Part shown: positions 1 through 6,345 of the stretch, piece by piece
How the letters are laid out: every line of letters begins with the position of its first letter
Position numbering within the stretch: position 1 is the stretch's first letter
NCBI GenBank assembly: GCA_023409175.1
Contig: JAEYIG010000167.1
Coordinates: 1 to 6,345 of the forward strand
DNA: 6,345 nucleotides
Origin: Pseudomonadota bacterium
Lineage (GTDB): Bacteria > Pseudomonadota > Gammaproteobacteria > Burkholderiales > Burkholderiaceae_D
Direction of reading: 5' to 3'
The notes under the pieces: model-generated
The model's input: the letters and a program-made list of their open reading frames with translations, nothing else
What the model was told of the DNA's origin: nothing
Database searches by the model: none
Program-made: the position numbers and the translations under genes

Positions 1-1507
1 TCAGCGTCGAATTCGGTGAATCCAGTTCAATGCTTCCACCATATTCGTTCACTGAAGCGGAACCGGTCAGATTCTGGAACCCGACATTGGCAGGCAACAG
101 TCCGGGTTTGCTTGATTGATAGTTGTCGCCTGTTTCCCGGAAAGTCAGCTGATTGAAATTTCCGTTAACGGAATAAGCTTTCAATTCTGTCGGGGTACTT
201 TCCCAGCTCAAGGCAAAATTGGACAATTGTCCCGAAAATTCATACCGCCCGATCTGCCCCAGATCCTTGCCTAGAGGAAGATAAGAAAGAAAACTTCTTA
301 ACTCACCCAGATTCAGTTTTGCGACATCAACTTTTGCTTTTGTCGGCTGGCCTTTTCCTGACGGGTGCAAATAACTGACCGTAAAACTCGCGTCATTCAA
401 AAGCTTGCCAGAAGTCGTTTTCAAAGACAGATTGTCAATACCGTATGAATAAAAGGGATGCGTTCTTTCTTCACCTTCCTGTACGGCATTCCCGATCTGC
501 TTCATTACAAATCGCCCTTTTGCCTCAGCAAGGTCCAGGGCAGGAAGATCCTTTCCCAGTTTCAACACCAGGTTTTTCAGGTCAATATCGGTGGAGAGGC
601 CGGCCAGTTCCGAATGATCCACGTTCGCCCATACCTTGAGCGATCCTGTGCCGCTATCCAGCTCAAAAGGAAAATCCACATATTTCTTCCATTCGGAAGC
701 ATCCAGGTCAGGCAATGCGACATAAAGCTCACCTTTCCATTTCGATACGTCGGATACTTTCTTTTCAAACCGTGGATGAGACAAATCGCCACGAATGTCG
801 AACGAACTGGCAAGCTTCGCATCCGGGATGGCAATGAAACGGAAACGATGATTCCGCCCCCGGTTTTTCATGGCAAAGTTGAATTGATCAAGGTTCAGTT
901 CCACTTTATCCCTGAAATCGTCTTTCCAGTGAAGAGCGCCGTCAAGAATGATGATTTCATGCTGCTTCAGGATCCAGTCGGCGACGCCGCTTTCACTTTG
1001 CTTTTCCGGATCGACGAGAATGCCCGCGACATAAAACCTGCCTTCCCCGTCTCTCGATATATGGATATCCGGGCGGTCTATGGTCAGTGAAGCGAGACGT
1101 AAATCCATTAAAGGCAAAGACCACCAGGATACGACAGCCGAGACATTTTTCAGCCTGACGTACTCTTTTCCTTCTTCATCGGAAAGCGTCACATTTTCCA
1201 GATCGACTTTAGGTTGCAAGCCATACCACGAAGCATTGATTTTTGAAAACCGGACGTTCTTCCCAATGGATTCACTCGCCAGCTTTTCTATCTCTGTTTT
1301 ATATTCATTTACATGAGGCAAGACGATATAGCGCAAGCCCAGAAAAACGGCCGCGAACGCAAAATAAAAAATGAAAAATACGGCAAGAGTGACCTTGATG
1401 AGCTTCTGGTAACGATAAGCGAAATCGGCAAGCGCATCCGCGGAACGTGACCACCACACATTCCGGGATTGCTGTTTATTCTGATTTTCTTGCTGGTCAG
1501 GCTGCAT
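1..1507 (-). CDS. yhdP: YhdP-family AsmA-like envelope protein, N-terminal part (runs off left edge)
   Basis: My translation of the reverse strand is open from an ATG at 1507 to the window edge, about 502 codons, with no stop. The protein begins with a polar cytoplasmic stretch (residues 1-35). One hydrophobic membrane segment follows at about 36-58 (core LAVFFIFYFAFAAVFLGL). Then comes the family-typical start of the periplasmic part: RYIVLPHVNEYKTEIEK, then a segment containing NASWYGLQPKVDLENVTL. The remainder is beta-rich repetitive sequence, as expected of AsmA-like/DUF3971 proteins, which usually exceed 1,200 residues, so more than half is probably missing here. In E. coli, YhdP works with TamB and YdbH in moving phospholipids to the outer membrane; the same role here is inferred from family membership. 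The start is well constrained: an in-frame TAA lies seven codons upstream and no other ATG lies between. No clear Shine-Dalgarno precedes it. The gene is divergent from glnE across a 120-bp spacer. Confidence 0.87.
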   Translation of the reverse strand, partial: MQPDQQENQNKQQSRNVWWSRSADALADFAYRYQKLIKVTLAVFFIFYFAFAAVFLGLRYIVLPHVNEYKTEIEKLASESIGKNVRFSKINASWYGLQPKVDLENVTLSDEEGKEYVRLKNVSAVVSWWSLPLMDLRLASLTIDRPDIHISRDGEGRFYVAGILVDPEKQSESGVADWILKQHEIIILDGALHWKDDFRDKVELNLDQFNFAMKNRGRNHRFRFIAIPDAKLASSFDIRGDLSHPRFEKKVSDVSKWKGELYVALPDLDASEWKKYVDFPFELDSGTGSLKVWANVDHSELAGLSTDIDLKNLVLKLGKDLPALDLAEAKGRFVMKQIGNAVQEGEERTHPFYSYGIDNLSLKTTSGKLLNDASFTVSYLHPSGKGQPTKAKVDVAKLNLGELRSFLSYLPLGKDLGQIGRYEFSGQLSNFALSWESTPTELKAYSVNGNFNQLTFRETGDNYQSSKPGLLPANVGFQNLTGSASVNEYGGSIELDSPNSTL

Positions 1508-1519
1508 TAAATAGAAGAA

Positions 1520-1549
1520 TTGGCATTAATAAACGTAAAATACCACAAT
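1520..1549 (+). promoter_or_regulatory. candidate sigma-70-like promoter for glnE (weak)
   Basis: TTGGCA at 1520-1525 (5 of 6 matches to the -35 consensus) is followed after 18 bp by CACAAT at 1544-1549 (4 of 6 to the -10 consensus). Transcription would start near 1556, giving a leader of about 70 nt that includes the inverted repeat at 1572-1612. This is a consensus match by eye in AT-rich DNA, so chance is a real possibility. I saw no convincing promoter on the minus strand for the divergent YhdP-family gene. Confidence 0.25.
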
Positions 1550-1571
1550 GGCATAGCGATTATTTAATCAA

Positions 1572-1612
1572 TCATGAAGAATAAAAGAATATTGAGCTCA
1601 CCATCTTCATGA
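1572..1612. repeat. perfect 9-bp inverted repeat in the divergent spacer
   Basis: TCATGAAGA at 1572-1580 and its exact reverse complement TCTTCATGA at 1604-1612 flank 23 bp of AT-rich sequence that contains a GAGCTC palindrome. The arm centres are 32 bp apart, close to three helical turns. The right arm ends 15 bp before the glnE ATG, and its last three bases form the in-frame TGA that limits how far upstream glnE can start. The repeat could be a regulator-binding site for either divergent gene or a stem in the glnE leader. It does not resemble an NtrC site as I know it, and it is not followed by a T-run, so it is not a terminator. Confidence 0.5.
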
Positions 1613-1627
1613 AACACTATTTACCCG

Positions 1628-4375
1628 ATGTTACAAAATATGAAGCCTTCCCTTATCCCAGCTGAACAGGCATCCCATTTTTATCTTCACTGGCTTAATG
1701 CCAACCGTGAAAAACGGACGGCAAAAATCCAGTCCCTCATTACCGAGCCATTGAACCAGCTGGACCTTAATGCGCTCTTGAAGCGCGAAATGGACGATGG
1801 CTATCCATTGCCCAGAGCAATGCGACGGGTAAGGAACCTGTTGATCTGCGCCATCATCGAACGTGACCTGTCCGGAAAAGCCGATCTGTCGGAAGTCGTC
1901 GATACGATGACGCTATTTGCCGAATTTGCCATCCGCACCCATCTGAAGTCACTCACTGAAGAAATGGTTGCATCCCATGGAACCCCTATTGGGGCCCATT
2001 CCGGCACACCACAGGAAATGATCGTGCTCGGGATGGGGAAACTCGGCGGTGGAGAACTGAACGTCTCATCTGACATCGACCTTATATTCGTTTATCCCGA
2101 AAACGGGGAAACAAAAGCGAGCGAACCCGGACAACGCCCCCTGTCCAACCAGGAATTTTTCACCCGGCTTGGCAAGCGGTTTATCAAGTCCCTCTCCGAG
2201 ATTACCGAAGACGGTTTTACTTTTCGCGTGGATATGGCATTAAGGCCAAATGGCGAATCGGGTCCCCTTGTCGCCAGCATTAACATGGTCGAGCAATACC
2301 TCATCGTCCAGGGACGTGAATGGGAAAGATACGCCTGGATCAAGGCAAGACCAATCACGGGTAATCCTGACGATATCAAGGCGCTGCAGGAGATCGTGCA
2401 TCCATTCATCTATCGCCGGTATCTCGATTTCAGTGTCATTGATGCCATTCGCAACCTTCACCAGCAAATTCGCGCAGACGTCGTGCGGCAGGAGAAACTT
2501 CATCCGGAACGTAGCAATAATGTAAAACTGGGACGTGGAGGCATCAGGGAAATTGAATTCCTTGCCCAGATGTTCCAGCTTATCCGCGGCGGGAGAGACC
2601 CTGACTTGCAGGACAAATCAACCCGGAACATCCTCGGGATACTGGTGGAAAAAAGACAGTTGGATGATGACATTGCCACTGCCCTGCTTGATTCTTACAC
2701 CTTCCTTCGCGATCTGGAACATCGCATTCAATATCTCGACGATGCCCAGACCCATTCACTTCCCGCCAATGAAAACGATCTTCTCCTGATCGCCAAGGCA
2801 ATGGGGATGGAAACTTCTGCAGAACTTCTCGACGAACTGCAAAAACATCGGACTTTCGTTTCAACCCAGTTCGATGCCATTTTCAGCGATAAATCTTCAA
2901 GGGAAGACAACTCCAAACCGGTCATTCCCCAGCCCCTGCTTTCAAGCCAGTCAGAAGAAGAGCAAATCCACACCCTGCAGTCAAAACTGGAATCAATGGG
3001 CTTTTCCGATGCGACTGACGCGGCAAAACGCATGTTGTCATTCTGGAAAACCAGCCGCATCCAATCCCTGTCAGACAGCACCCGAACCAAACTGATAACC
3101 CTGATCAATGCGGCTTTGCCTGAAGTGCTGAAGAGCGGTCATGCGCCGCTCGTCACTCTTGGCCGGCTCCTCGACTTTCTGGAATCGATTTCCCGGCGAA
3201 CGGCATATCTTTCCCTGTTGACCGAATACCCGGCTGCGACGCAACGATTGATACGCATGCTGGATGCCAGTGAATGGGCTGCCCGCTATTTGACGCGCCA
3301 TCCGATTCTTCTGGACGAATTGCTCGACGCGAGAACCCTTCTGGCTCCCCCCGACTGGACCTTATTTACAGCAGAACTCGAACACCAGCTCGAACTGCAG
3401 CGCGGGGATACCGAACTGATGATGGATACCCTGCGCGAGGCACACCATGCCCAGCTCTTCCGCTTTCTGGCGCAGGATCTGGCTGGAGGGCTGACTGTCG
3501 AACGCCTGGCCGATCACCTCTCCAAACTGGCCGATATCATCGTGGAAACCGCTTTGAAGGAAGTCTGGCTGGCCATGCCTAAACGGCACAGGGATATCCC
3601 ACGCTTTGCCATCATCGCGTACGGTAAATTGGGCGGAAAAGAGCTCGGTTATGCCTCCGACCTGGATCTGATCTTTCTGTACGACGATGATCATCCGGAC
3701 GCTCCCATGTTGTATGCCCGACTGGCACAGCGCTTTATCACATGGATGACCAGTTCAACGTCGGCGGGCATCCTTTTCGATATAGATATTGCGTTAAGGC
3801 CGGACGGTGCAAGCGGCCTGATGGTTTCAAGCATCGACTCATTCGAACGTTACCAGACTGAATCGGCATGGGCATGGGAACATCAGGCTCTGACCCGAGC
3901 CCGATTCTGTGCGGGTGATGAAAGTATCGGAAACCGGTTTGAGGCCTTGCGTAACCGGATACTGCGCCAGCCACGCGATCCCGAATGGCTCAGGCAGGAA
4001 ATCCTGAAAATGCGGGAGAAAATACACGAGGCTCACCCCAATCGCTCAACGCTTTTCGACTTGAAACATGATGCGGGCGGCATGATCGACATTGAATTTA
4101 TCGTTCAATATCTCGTTCTTGAATATTCAGCGAAATATCCTGAACTGACCGATAATTTCGGCAATATCGCACTGCTGAAAACGAGTGAAAAACTGGGATT
4201 GATTCCTGAAGAAGCCGGTGAAAAAGTATCTGCCATCTACAGGCAATTCAGAAAACGGCAACATGAAATCCGTATGCAGGGAGCCGATCAGGCCAAGGTA
4301 GAACTGGGTGAAGTGAACGATCAGGTCGATGAAGTGAAGAAATTATGGAACCTCATCCTTCCGGACACCGCATAA
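1628..4375 (+). CDS. glnE: bifunctional [glutamine synthetase] adenylyltransferase / adenylyl-removase
   Basis: GlnE is cytoplasmic. It adenylylates glutamine synthetase (GlnA) when nitrogen is plentiful, using ATP and prompted by PII and glutamine, and removes AMP by phosphorolysis when PII is uridylylated. The protein is 915 residues, slightly shorter than the 946 of E. coli. Both nucleotidyltransferase halves are visible. The N-terminal removase half has GMGKLGGGELNVSSDIDL (135-152; metal ligands D149, D151), RVDMALRPNGESGPLV (D202) and GGIREIEF (304-311). The C-terminal transferase half has YGKLGGKELGYASDLDL (to 681; D678, D680), DIALRPDG (D720) and GGMIDIEF (817-824). A hydrophilic linker near 420-440 (SSREDNSKP) separates them. 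All expected acidic residues are present, so both activities should be intact. An in-frame TGA at 1610-1612 restricts the start to ATG 1628 or ATG 1640 (Met5). Neither has a recognisable Shine-Dalgarno, so 1628 is taken as the first available. The gene stands alone, divergent from the YhdP-family gene and convergent with gpsA. Confidence 0.97.
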   Translation: MLQNMKPSLIPAEQASHFYLHWLNANREKRTAKIQSLITEPLNQLDLNALLKREMDDGYPLPRAMRRVRNLLICAIIERDLSGKADLSEVVDTMTLFAEFAIRTHLKSLTEEMVASHGTPIGAHSGTPQEMIVLGMGKLGGGELNVSSDIDLIFVYPENGETKASEPGQRPLSNQEFFTRLGKRFIKSLSEITEDGFTFRVDMALRPNGESGPLVASINMVEQYLIVQGREWERYAWIKARPITGNPDDIKALQEIVHPFIYRRYLDFSVIDAIRNLHQQIRADVVRQEKLHPERSNNVKLGRGGIREIEFLAQMFQLIRGGRDPDLQDKSTRNILGILVEKRQLDDDIATALLDSYTFLRDLEHRIQYLDDAQTHSLPANENDLLLIAKAMGMETSAELLDELQKHRTFVSTQFDAIFSDKSSREDNSKPVIPQPLLSSQSEEEQIHTLQSKLESMGFSDATDAAKRMLSFWKTSRIQSLSDSTRTKLITLINAALPEVLKSGHAPLVTLGRLLDFLESISRRTAYLSLLTEYPAATQRLIRMLDASEWAARYLTRHPILLDELLDARTLLAPPDWTLFTAELEHQLELQRGDTELMMDTLREAHHAQLFRFLAQDLAGGLTVERLADHLSKLADIIVETALKEVWLAMPKRHRDIPRFAIIAYGKLGGKELGYASDLDLIFLYDDDHPDAPMLYARLAQRFITWMTSSTSAGILFDIDIALRPDGASGLMVSSIDSFERYQTESAWAWEHQALTRARFCAGDESIGNRFEALRNRILRQPRDPEWLRQEILKMREKIHEAHPNRSTLFDLKHDAGGMIDIEFIVQYLVLEYSAKYPELTDNFGNIALLKTSEKLGLIPEEAGEKVSAIYRQFRKRQHEIRMQGADQAKVELGEVNDQVDEVKKLWNLILPDTA

Positions 4376-4413
4376 AAACCGGACTGAACAGGACAAACAC
4401 CGAAAGTGCCGGT
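4374..4413 (-). terminator. candidate intrinsic terminator of the gpsA operon
   Basis: Arms ACCGGACT (4378-4385) and AGTGCCGGT (4405-4413) pair over 8 bp with one bulged G and a 19-nt loop. Read on the minus strand, the stem is followed at once by a short U-run (complement of the A5 tract at 4374-4378, the last base being paired). The hairpin overlaps the gpsA stop codon and its T-tract lies over the end of glnE, which fits a compact convergent junction. The bulge, large loop and short T-run make it weak. Read on the plus strand it lacks a proper T-run, so it is less likely to end glnE. Confidence 0.33.
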
Positions 4414-5432
4414 CAAGGTTCTTTCAGGTAAAGGCCATCCGCTTCATTGCGGACGTGACGTGAAAGCAACTGGGATACCGTGCTCTTGATCGACACCTTG
4501 TCGAAAAGGACACCGACGATGGCATTCGTGATTGGCATCTCGACACCGGCCTTTGCAGCGAGCATCCTGACGGTCTGCGCACACCTGACACCTTCTGCAA
4601 CATGTCCCAGTTCGGCAATGACCGTTTCCAGCGTCTTGCCTTTCGCCAGTTCAAGGCCGACACGACGGTTACGGGACAAATCACCTGTACAGGTCAGAAT
4701 GAGATCGCCCATTCCCGTCAATCCCATAAACGTTTCGGGTCTGCCGCCCAGAGCGACCCCAAGCCGGGTTATTTCAGCCAGTCCGCGGGTGACCAGGGCC
4801 GCGCGGGCATTCATCCCGAAACCCAAGCCATCGGACATACCGGTGGCAATGGCCAGAATATTCTTGACAGCGCCGCCGACTTCAACACCTGTGACGTCAT
4901 CGCTGGAATATATCCGCATATTGCCGCCATTGGCCGCTTCCACCACGATTTTTCGAAGCGCCATCGAGTGGGACGCAACAGTCAACGCACACGGCAAACC
5001 GGCAGCCACTTCCTGGGCAAAAGAAGGGCCGGACAACACGCCTATATCGAGTTCGTTGCCGAGTGTTTCGGCAACGACCTGATTCGGCAACAGGCCGGTA
5101 TTCTCTTCGAACCCCTTGCAGAGCCAGATCAGATTGACTGCGCCCGAATTTTTCAGCCTGGCTGAAACCGAACGCAGACCGGAAACCGACGTGGCGATGA
5201 CAACCAGCGAATCCGGACCCGAACCATGAAAAACGGCATCGTCGAAGCTGGAAGTGGGCACGATTTTTTCCGGCAAAACAAAACCGGGCAAACCCGTCAT
5301 GTTCTGACGGGTTTTGGCTGCTTCACCGATGACCCTTTTATTGCGGTCCCAAAGCATGACCGAATGCCGCTCGGCCAGATGAATGGCAATAGCGGTTCCC
5401 CATGCTCCGGCGCCAAGAACAGTAATGTTCAT
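4413..5432 (-). CDS. gpsA: glycerol-3-phosphate dehydrogenase [NAD(P)+]
   Basis: This soluble enzyme reduces dihydroxyacetone phosphate to sn-glycerol-3-phosphate with NAD(P)H, supplying the backbone for phospholipid synthesis. The protein is 339 residues, the same length as E. coli GpsA. It opens with a Rossmann nucleotide-binding motif GAGAWG at 7-12 directly after the first beta strand. Further family landmarks are LCKG with Lys106, LSGPSFAQEVAAGLP (133-147), the catalytic-lysine segment GGAVKNILAIATG (Lys190), FGMNARAALVTRGLAE (from 205), and GLTGMGDLILTCTGDLSRNR in the substrate-binding C-terminal half. Nothing is missing or truncated. The start is fixed by the Rossmann motif; the ribosome site is poor, with GGA only 2 nt before the ATG. 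It is the last gene of the rhodanese-grxC-secB-gpsA run, 35 bp after secB, and converges on glnE. In E. coli cysE follows gpsA; here no further gene follows on this strand before glnE. Confidence 0.97.
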   Translation of the reverse strand: MNITVLGAGAWGTAIAIHLAERHSVMLWDRNKRVIGEAAKTRQNMTGLPGFVLPEKIVPTSSFDDAVFHGSGPDSLVVIATSVSGLRSVSARLKNSGAVNLIWLCKGFEENTGLLPNQVVAETLGNELDIGVLSGPSFAQEVAAGLPCALTVASHSMALRKIVVEAANGGNMRIYSSDDVTGVEVGGAVKNILAIATGMSDGLGFGMNARAALVTRGLAEITRLGVALGGRPETFMGLTGMGDLILTCTGDLSRNRRVGLELAKGKTLETVIAELGHVAEGVRCAQTVRMLAAKAGVEMPITNAIVGVLFDKVSIKSTVSQLLSRHVRNEADGLYLKEP

Positions 5433-5467
5433 TTTCCGTCTTTTCGGTATTGAAAAACTGAATTCTA

Positions 5468-5941
5468 TCAGTTTGGTTTTGCGTCGCCGGCCTGTGCTTT
5501 CTCTGCTTCAGCCTGTGCCTGCATCCGGTCCTGGAAATACGTTTCGAAATTGATCTCGGCCAGATGAACAGGCGGAAAACCGGCCCTTAAGATCATGTCG
5601 GCAATATTCGACCGAAGATAAGGATAAATGATGGAAGGACAGGAAATGGCAAGAATCTGGTCCATCGCTTCTTTCGGGATGCCACGTATTTCAAAAATGC
5701 CAGCCTGTTTTCCCTCAACCAGATATGCGGTCTTGTCACCGATCTTTGCCGTTACCGTTGCCGTTACTGTCGATTCGAACGTCGTTTCACCCAGTGCATC
5801 GAAACCGACGTTGATCGCGACTTCGAGTTCAGGCATTTGCTTTTCAAGGAAAATGGCCGGTGAATTGGGCTGTTCGAGGGATAAATCTTTTAAATAAACG
5901 CTTTGAATATGAAAAACTGGTTGAGTAGCCTCGGAAGACAT
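5468..5941 (-). CDS. secB: protein-export chaperone SecB
   Basis: SecB is a cytoplasmic homotetrameric chaperone that keeps precursor proteins unfolded and passes them to SecA for export through SecYEG. The protein is 157 residues, close to the 155 of E. coli. Family landmarks are [19 protein letters not shown] (10-28), the beta-strand segment VTATVTAKI (59-67), [15 protein letters not shown] (74-88), and the conserved core [18 protein letters not shown] (100-117) with [14 protein letters not shown] (120-133). The polar C-terminal tail ([16 protein letters not shown]) is variable in the family; SecB tails help contact SecA. The start is supported by a good Shine-Dalgarno, GGAGT, 4 nt upstream of the ATG. 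The gene lies 29 bp after grxC and 35 bp before gpsA in the same direction, an arrangement also known in E. coli (yibN-grxC-secB-gpsA), so co-transcription is likely. Confidence 0.97.
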   Translation of the reverse strand: MSSEATQPVFHIQSVYLKDLSLEQPNSPAIFLEKQMPELEVAINVGFDALGETTFESTVTATVTAKIGDKTAYLVEGKQAGIFEIRGIPKEAMDQILAISCPSIIYPYLRSNIADMILRAGFPPVHLAEINFETYFQDRMQAQAEAEKAQAGDAKPN

Positions 5942-5945
5942 ATTT

Positions 5946-5950
5946 ACTCC
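5946..5950 (-). promoter_or_regulatory. Shine-Dalgarno of secB
   Basis: The minus-strand sequence GGAGT lies 4 nt before the secB ATG and confirms the start choice. It is the clearest, best-spaced ribosome site for a start in this window where only one ATG is plausible. Confidence 0.75.
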
Positions 5951-5970
5951 GGAATATATTTATAAAATGG

Positions 5971-6234
5971 TTAAGCTTTTTCCAGCAAAGGCATCAATCC
6001 GCCTGCCTTGTCCAGCGCTGACAGATCGTCGAAACCGCCGACATGGGTATCCCCGATGAAAATCTGCGGAACGGTGCGCCGGTTGGTTTTCTCCATCATC
6101 TCTGCCCGCAGCTTTTCATCACTGTCGATCAGGATTTTGGTGATTTCCGTAACGCCACGGTTTTTCAACAGTTGTTCGGCCATCCGGCAATAAGGACAAA
6201 CCGTTGTGCTGTACATCACGACATTAGCCGTCAT
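5971..6234 (-). CDS. grxC: glutaredoxin 3 (GrxC family)
   Basis: This is a small cytoplasmic thiol-disulfide oxidoreductase that uses glutathione to reduce protein disulfides and mixed disulfides. With the start chosen here it has 87 residues, typical of the roughly 85-residue GrxC family. The dithiol active site CPYC is at 13-16 in the context VVMYSTTVCPYCRMAE. The cis-proline motif RRTVPQIFI (Pro56) and the glutathione-binding GGFDDL (66-71) follow, giving a complete thioredoxin-like fold. Two ATGs compete. The outer one (6240) is only 2 nt from the AAGGA ribosome site, which is too close. The inner one (6234) is 8 nt away and matches the usual short N-terminus, so it is preferred. The longer form would simply add Met-Asp. 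The outer ATG begins 9 bp after the stop of the upstream rhodanese gene, so the pair is probably translationally linked. secB follows after 29 bp. Confidence 0.95.
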   Translation of the reverse strand: MTANVVMYSTTVCPYCRMAEQLLKNRGVTEITKILIDSDEKLRAEMMEKTNRRTVPQIFIGDTHVGGFDDLSALDKAGGLMPLLEKA

Positions 6235-6242
6235 ATCCATCT

Positions 6243-6247
6243 TCCTT
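6243..6247 (-). promoter_or_regulatory. Shine-Dalgarno of grxC
   Basis: AAGGA on the minus strand lies in a purine run (AGAAAGGAAG) that starts at the final base of the preceding rhodanese gene's stop codon. Its spacing, 2 nt to ATG 6240 but 8 nt to ATG 6234, is what favours the inner grxC start. Confidence 0.65.
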
Positions 6248-6249
6248 TC

Positions 6250-6345
6250 TTATTTGGTAACAGGCAAACCTTCTTCGACCCATTTAGTCATGCCGCCACG
6301 CAGGCTGTTAACCGGCTTGAACCCTGCCTTCTGAAGAATGTCGGC
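6250..6345 (-). CDS. rhodanese-domain protein, C-terminal end only
   Basis: The last 31 codons and TAA stop of a gene entering from the right edge are present. The translation contains AGFKPVNSLRGGMTKWVEEG and ends LPVTK. This is the characteristic end of single-domain rhodaneses, in which the LRGG-MxxW-xxxGLP segment closes the fold; the catalytic cysteine loop would lie further upstream, outside the window. It probably encodes a homolog of E. coli YibN, which occupies the same position before grxC and secB. Rhodaneses carry sulfane sulfur on a cysteine, but the physiological acceptor of this one is not known to me. If YibN-like, an N-terminal membrane anchor would be expected, and that cannot be seen here. 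The gene is probably an upstream member of the operon with grxC, secB and gpsA. Confidence 0.85.
   Translation of the reverse strand, partial: ADILQKAGFKPVNSLRGGMTKWVEEGLPVTK

Noticed and set aside
458..1090. Open frame of 210 codons on the plus strand
   Set aside because: It lies wholly antisense to the YhdP-family coding sequence, which translates cleanly with a membrane segment and family motifs. The plus-strand product has no recognisable domain and no ribosome site.
1508..1627. NtrC-type or sigma-54 promoter expected for a nitrogen gene
   Set aside because: No GG-N10-GC sigma-54 core or NtrC-like palindrome was found in the spacer by eye.
1628..4375. The two similar GKLGG...SD(I/L)DL segments in glnE as a possible recent internal duplication
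   Set aside because: The two nucleotidyltransferase halves are the normal ancient architecture of GlnE and are highly diverged.
4480..5165. Two overlapping plus-strand open frames (200 and 187 codons) opposite gpsA
   Set aside because: Both are antisense to an intact gpsA with all motifs. Their composition looks like a complement-strand by-product and they match no family I recognise.
5940..5957. Short A/T palindrome (ATATT and AATAT) placing the secB Shine-Dalgarno in a loop, possibly a translational thermosensor
   Set aside because: Five A-U pairs only, far too weak to matter, and such palindromes are common in AT-rich gaps.

Overview
This is a housekeeping stretch of a betaproteobacterial chromosome, most likely Burkholderiales and possibly Oxalobacteraceae. 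Three things support this: the SecB and glutaredoxin-3 sequences, the block order rhodanese-grxC-secB-gpsA, and glnE sitting next to a divergent YhdP/AsmA-like gene. Base composition looks moderate (by eye near 50% GC) with an AT-rich divergent spacer. The genus is inferred from recalled family sequences, not from a search.

Layout from left to right. Positions 1-1507 (minus strand) hold the N-terminal ~502 codons of a large inner-membrane-anchored YhdP-family protein that runs off the left edge. Positions 1508-1627 are an AT-rich divergent spacer with a perfect 9-bp inverted repeat and a weak candidate promoter. Positions 1628-4375 (plus strand) hold a complete glnE, encoding the bifunctional adenylyltransferase/adenylyl-removase that controls glutamine synthetase. 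A 37-bp convergent gap follows, with a possible terminator hairpin reading from the minus strand. On the minus strand, reading leftward from the right edge, come the 3' end of a rhodanese-domain gene, grxC, secB and gpsA. They are closely spaced (9-35 bp gaps, up to 36 bp depending on start choice), which suggests one operon.

The four-gene block combines sulfur and thiol chemistry (rhodanese, glutaredoxin), protein export (SecB chaperone) and phospholipid precursor synthesis (GpsA makes sn-glycerol-3-phosphate). The YhdP-like protein is also tied to the envelope through lipid transport. GlnE belongs to nitrogen control and has no obvious functional link to its neighbours. All complete genes look intact, full length and with key motifs present. 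I found no mobile element, CRISPR array, RNA gene or new system. The only features worth a second look are in the divergent spacer and the convergent junction.
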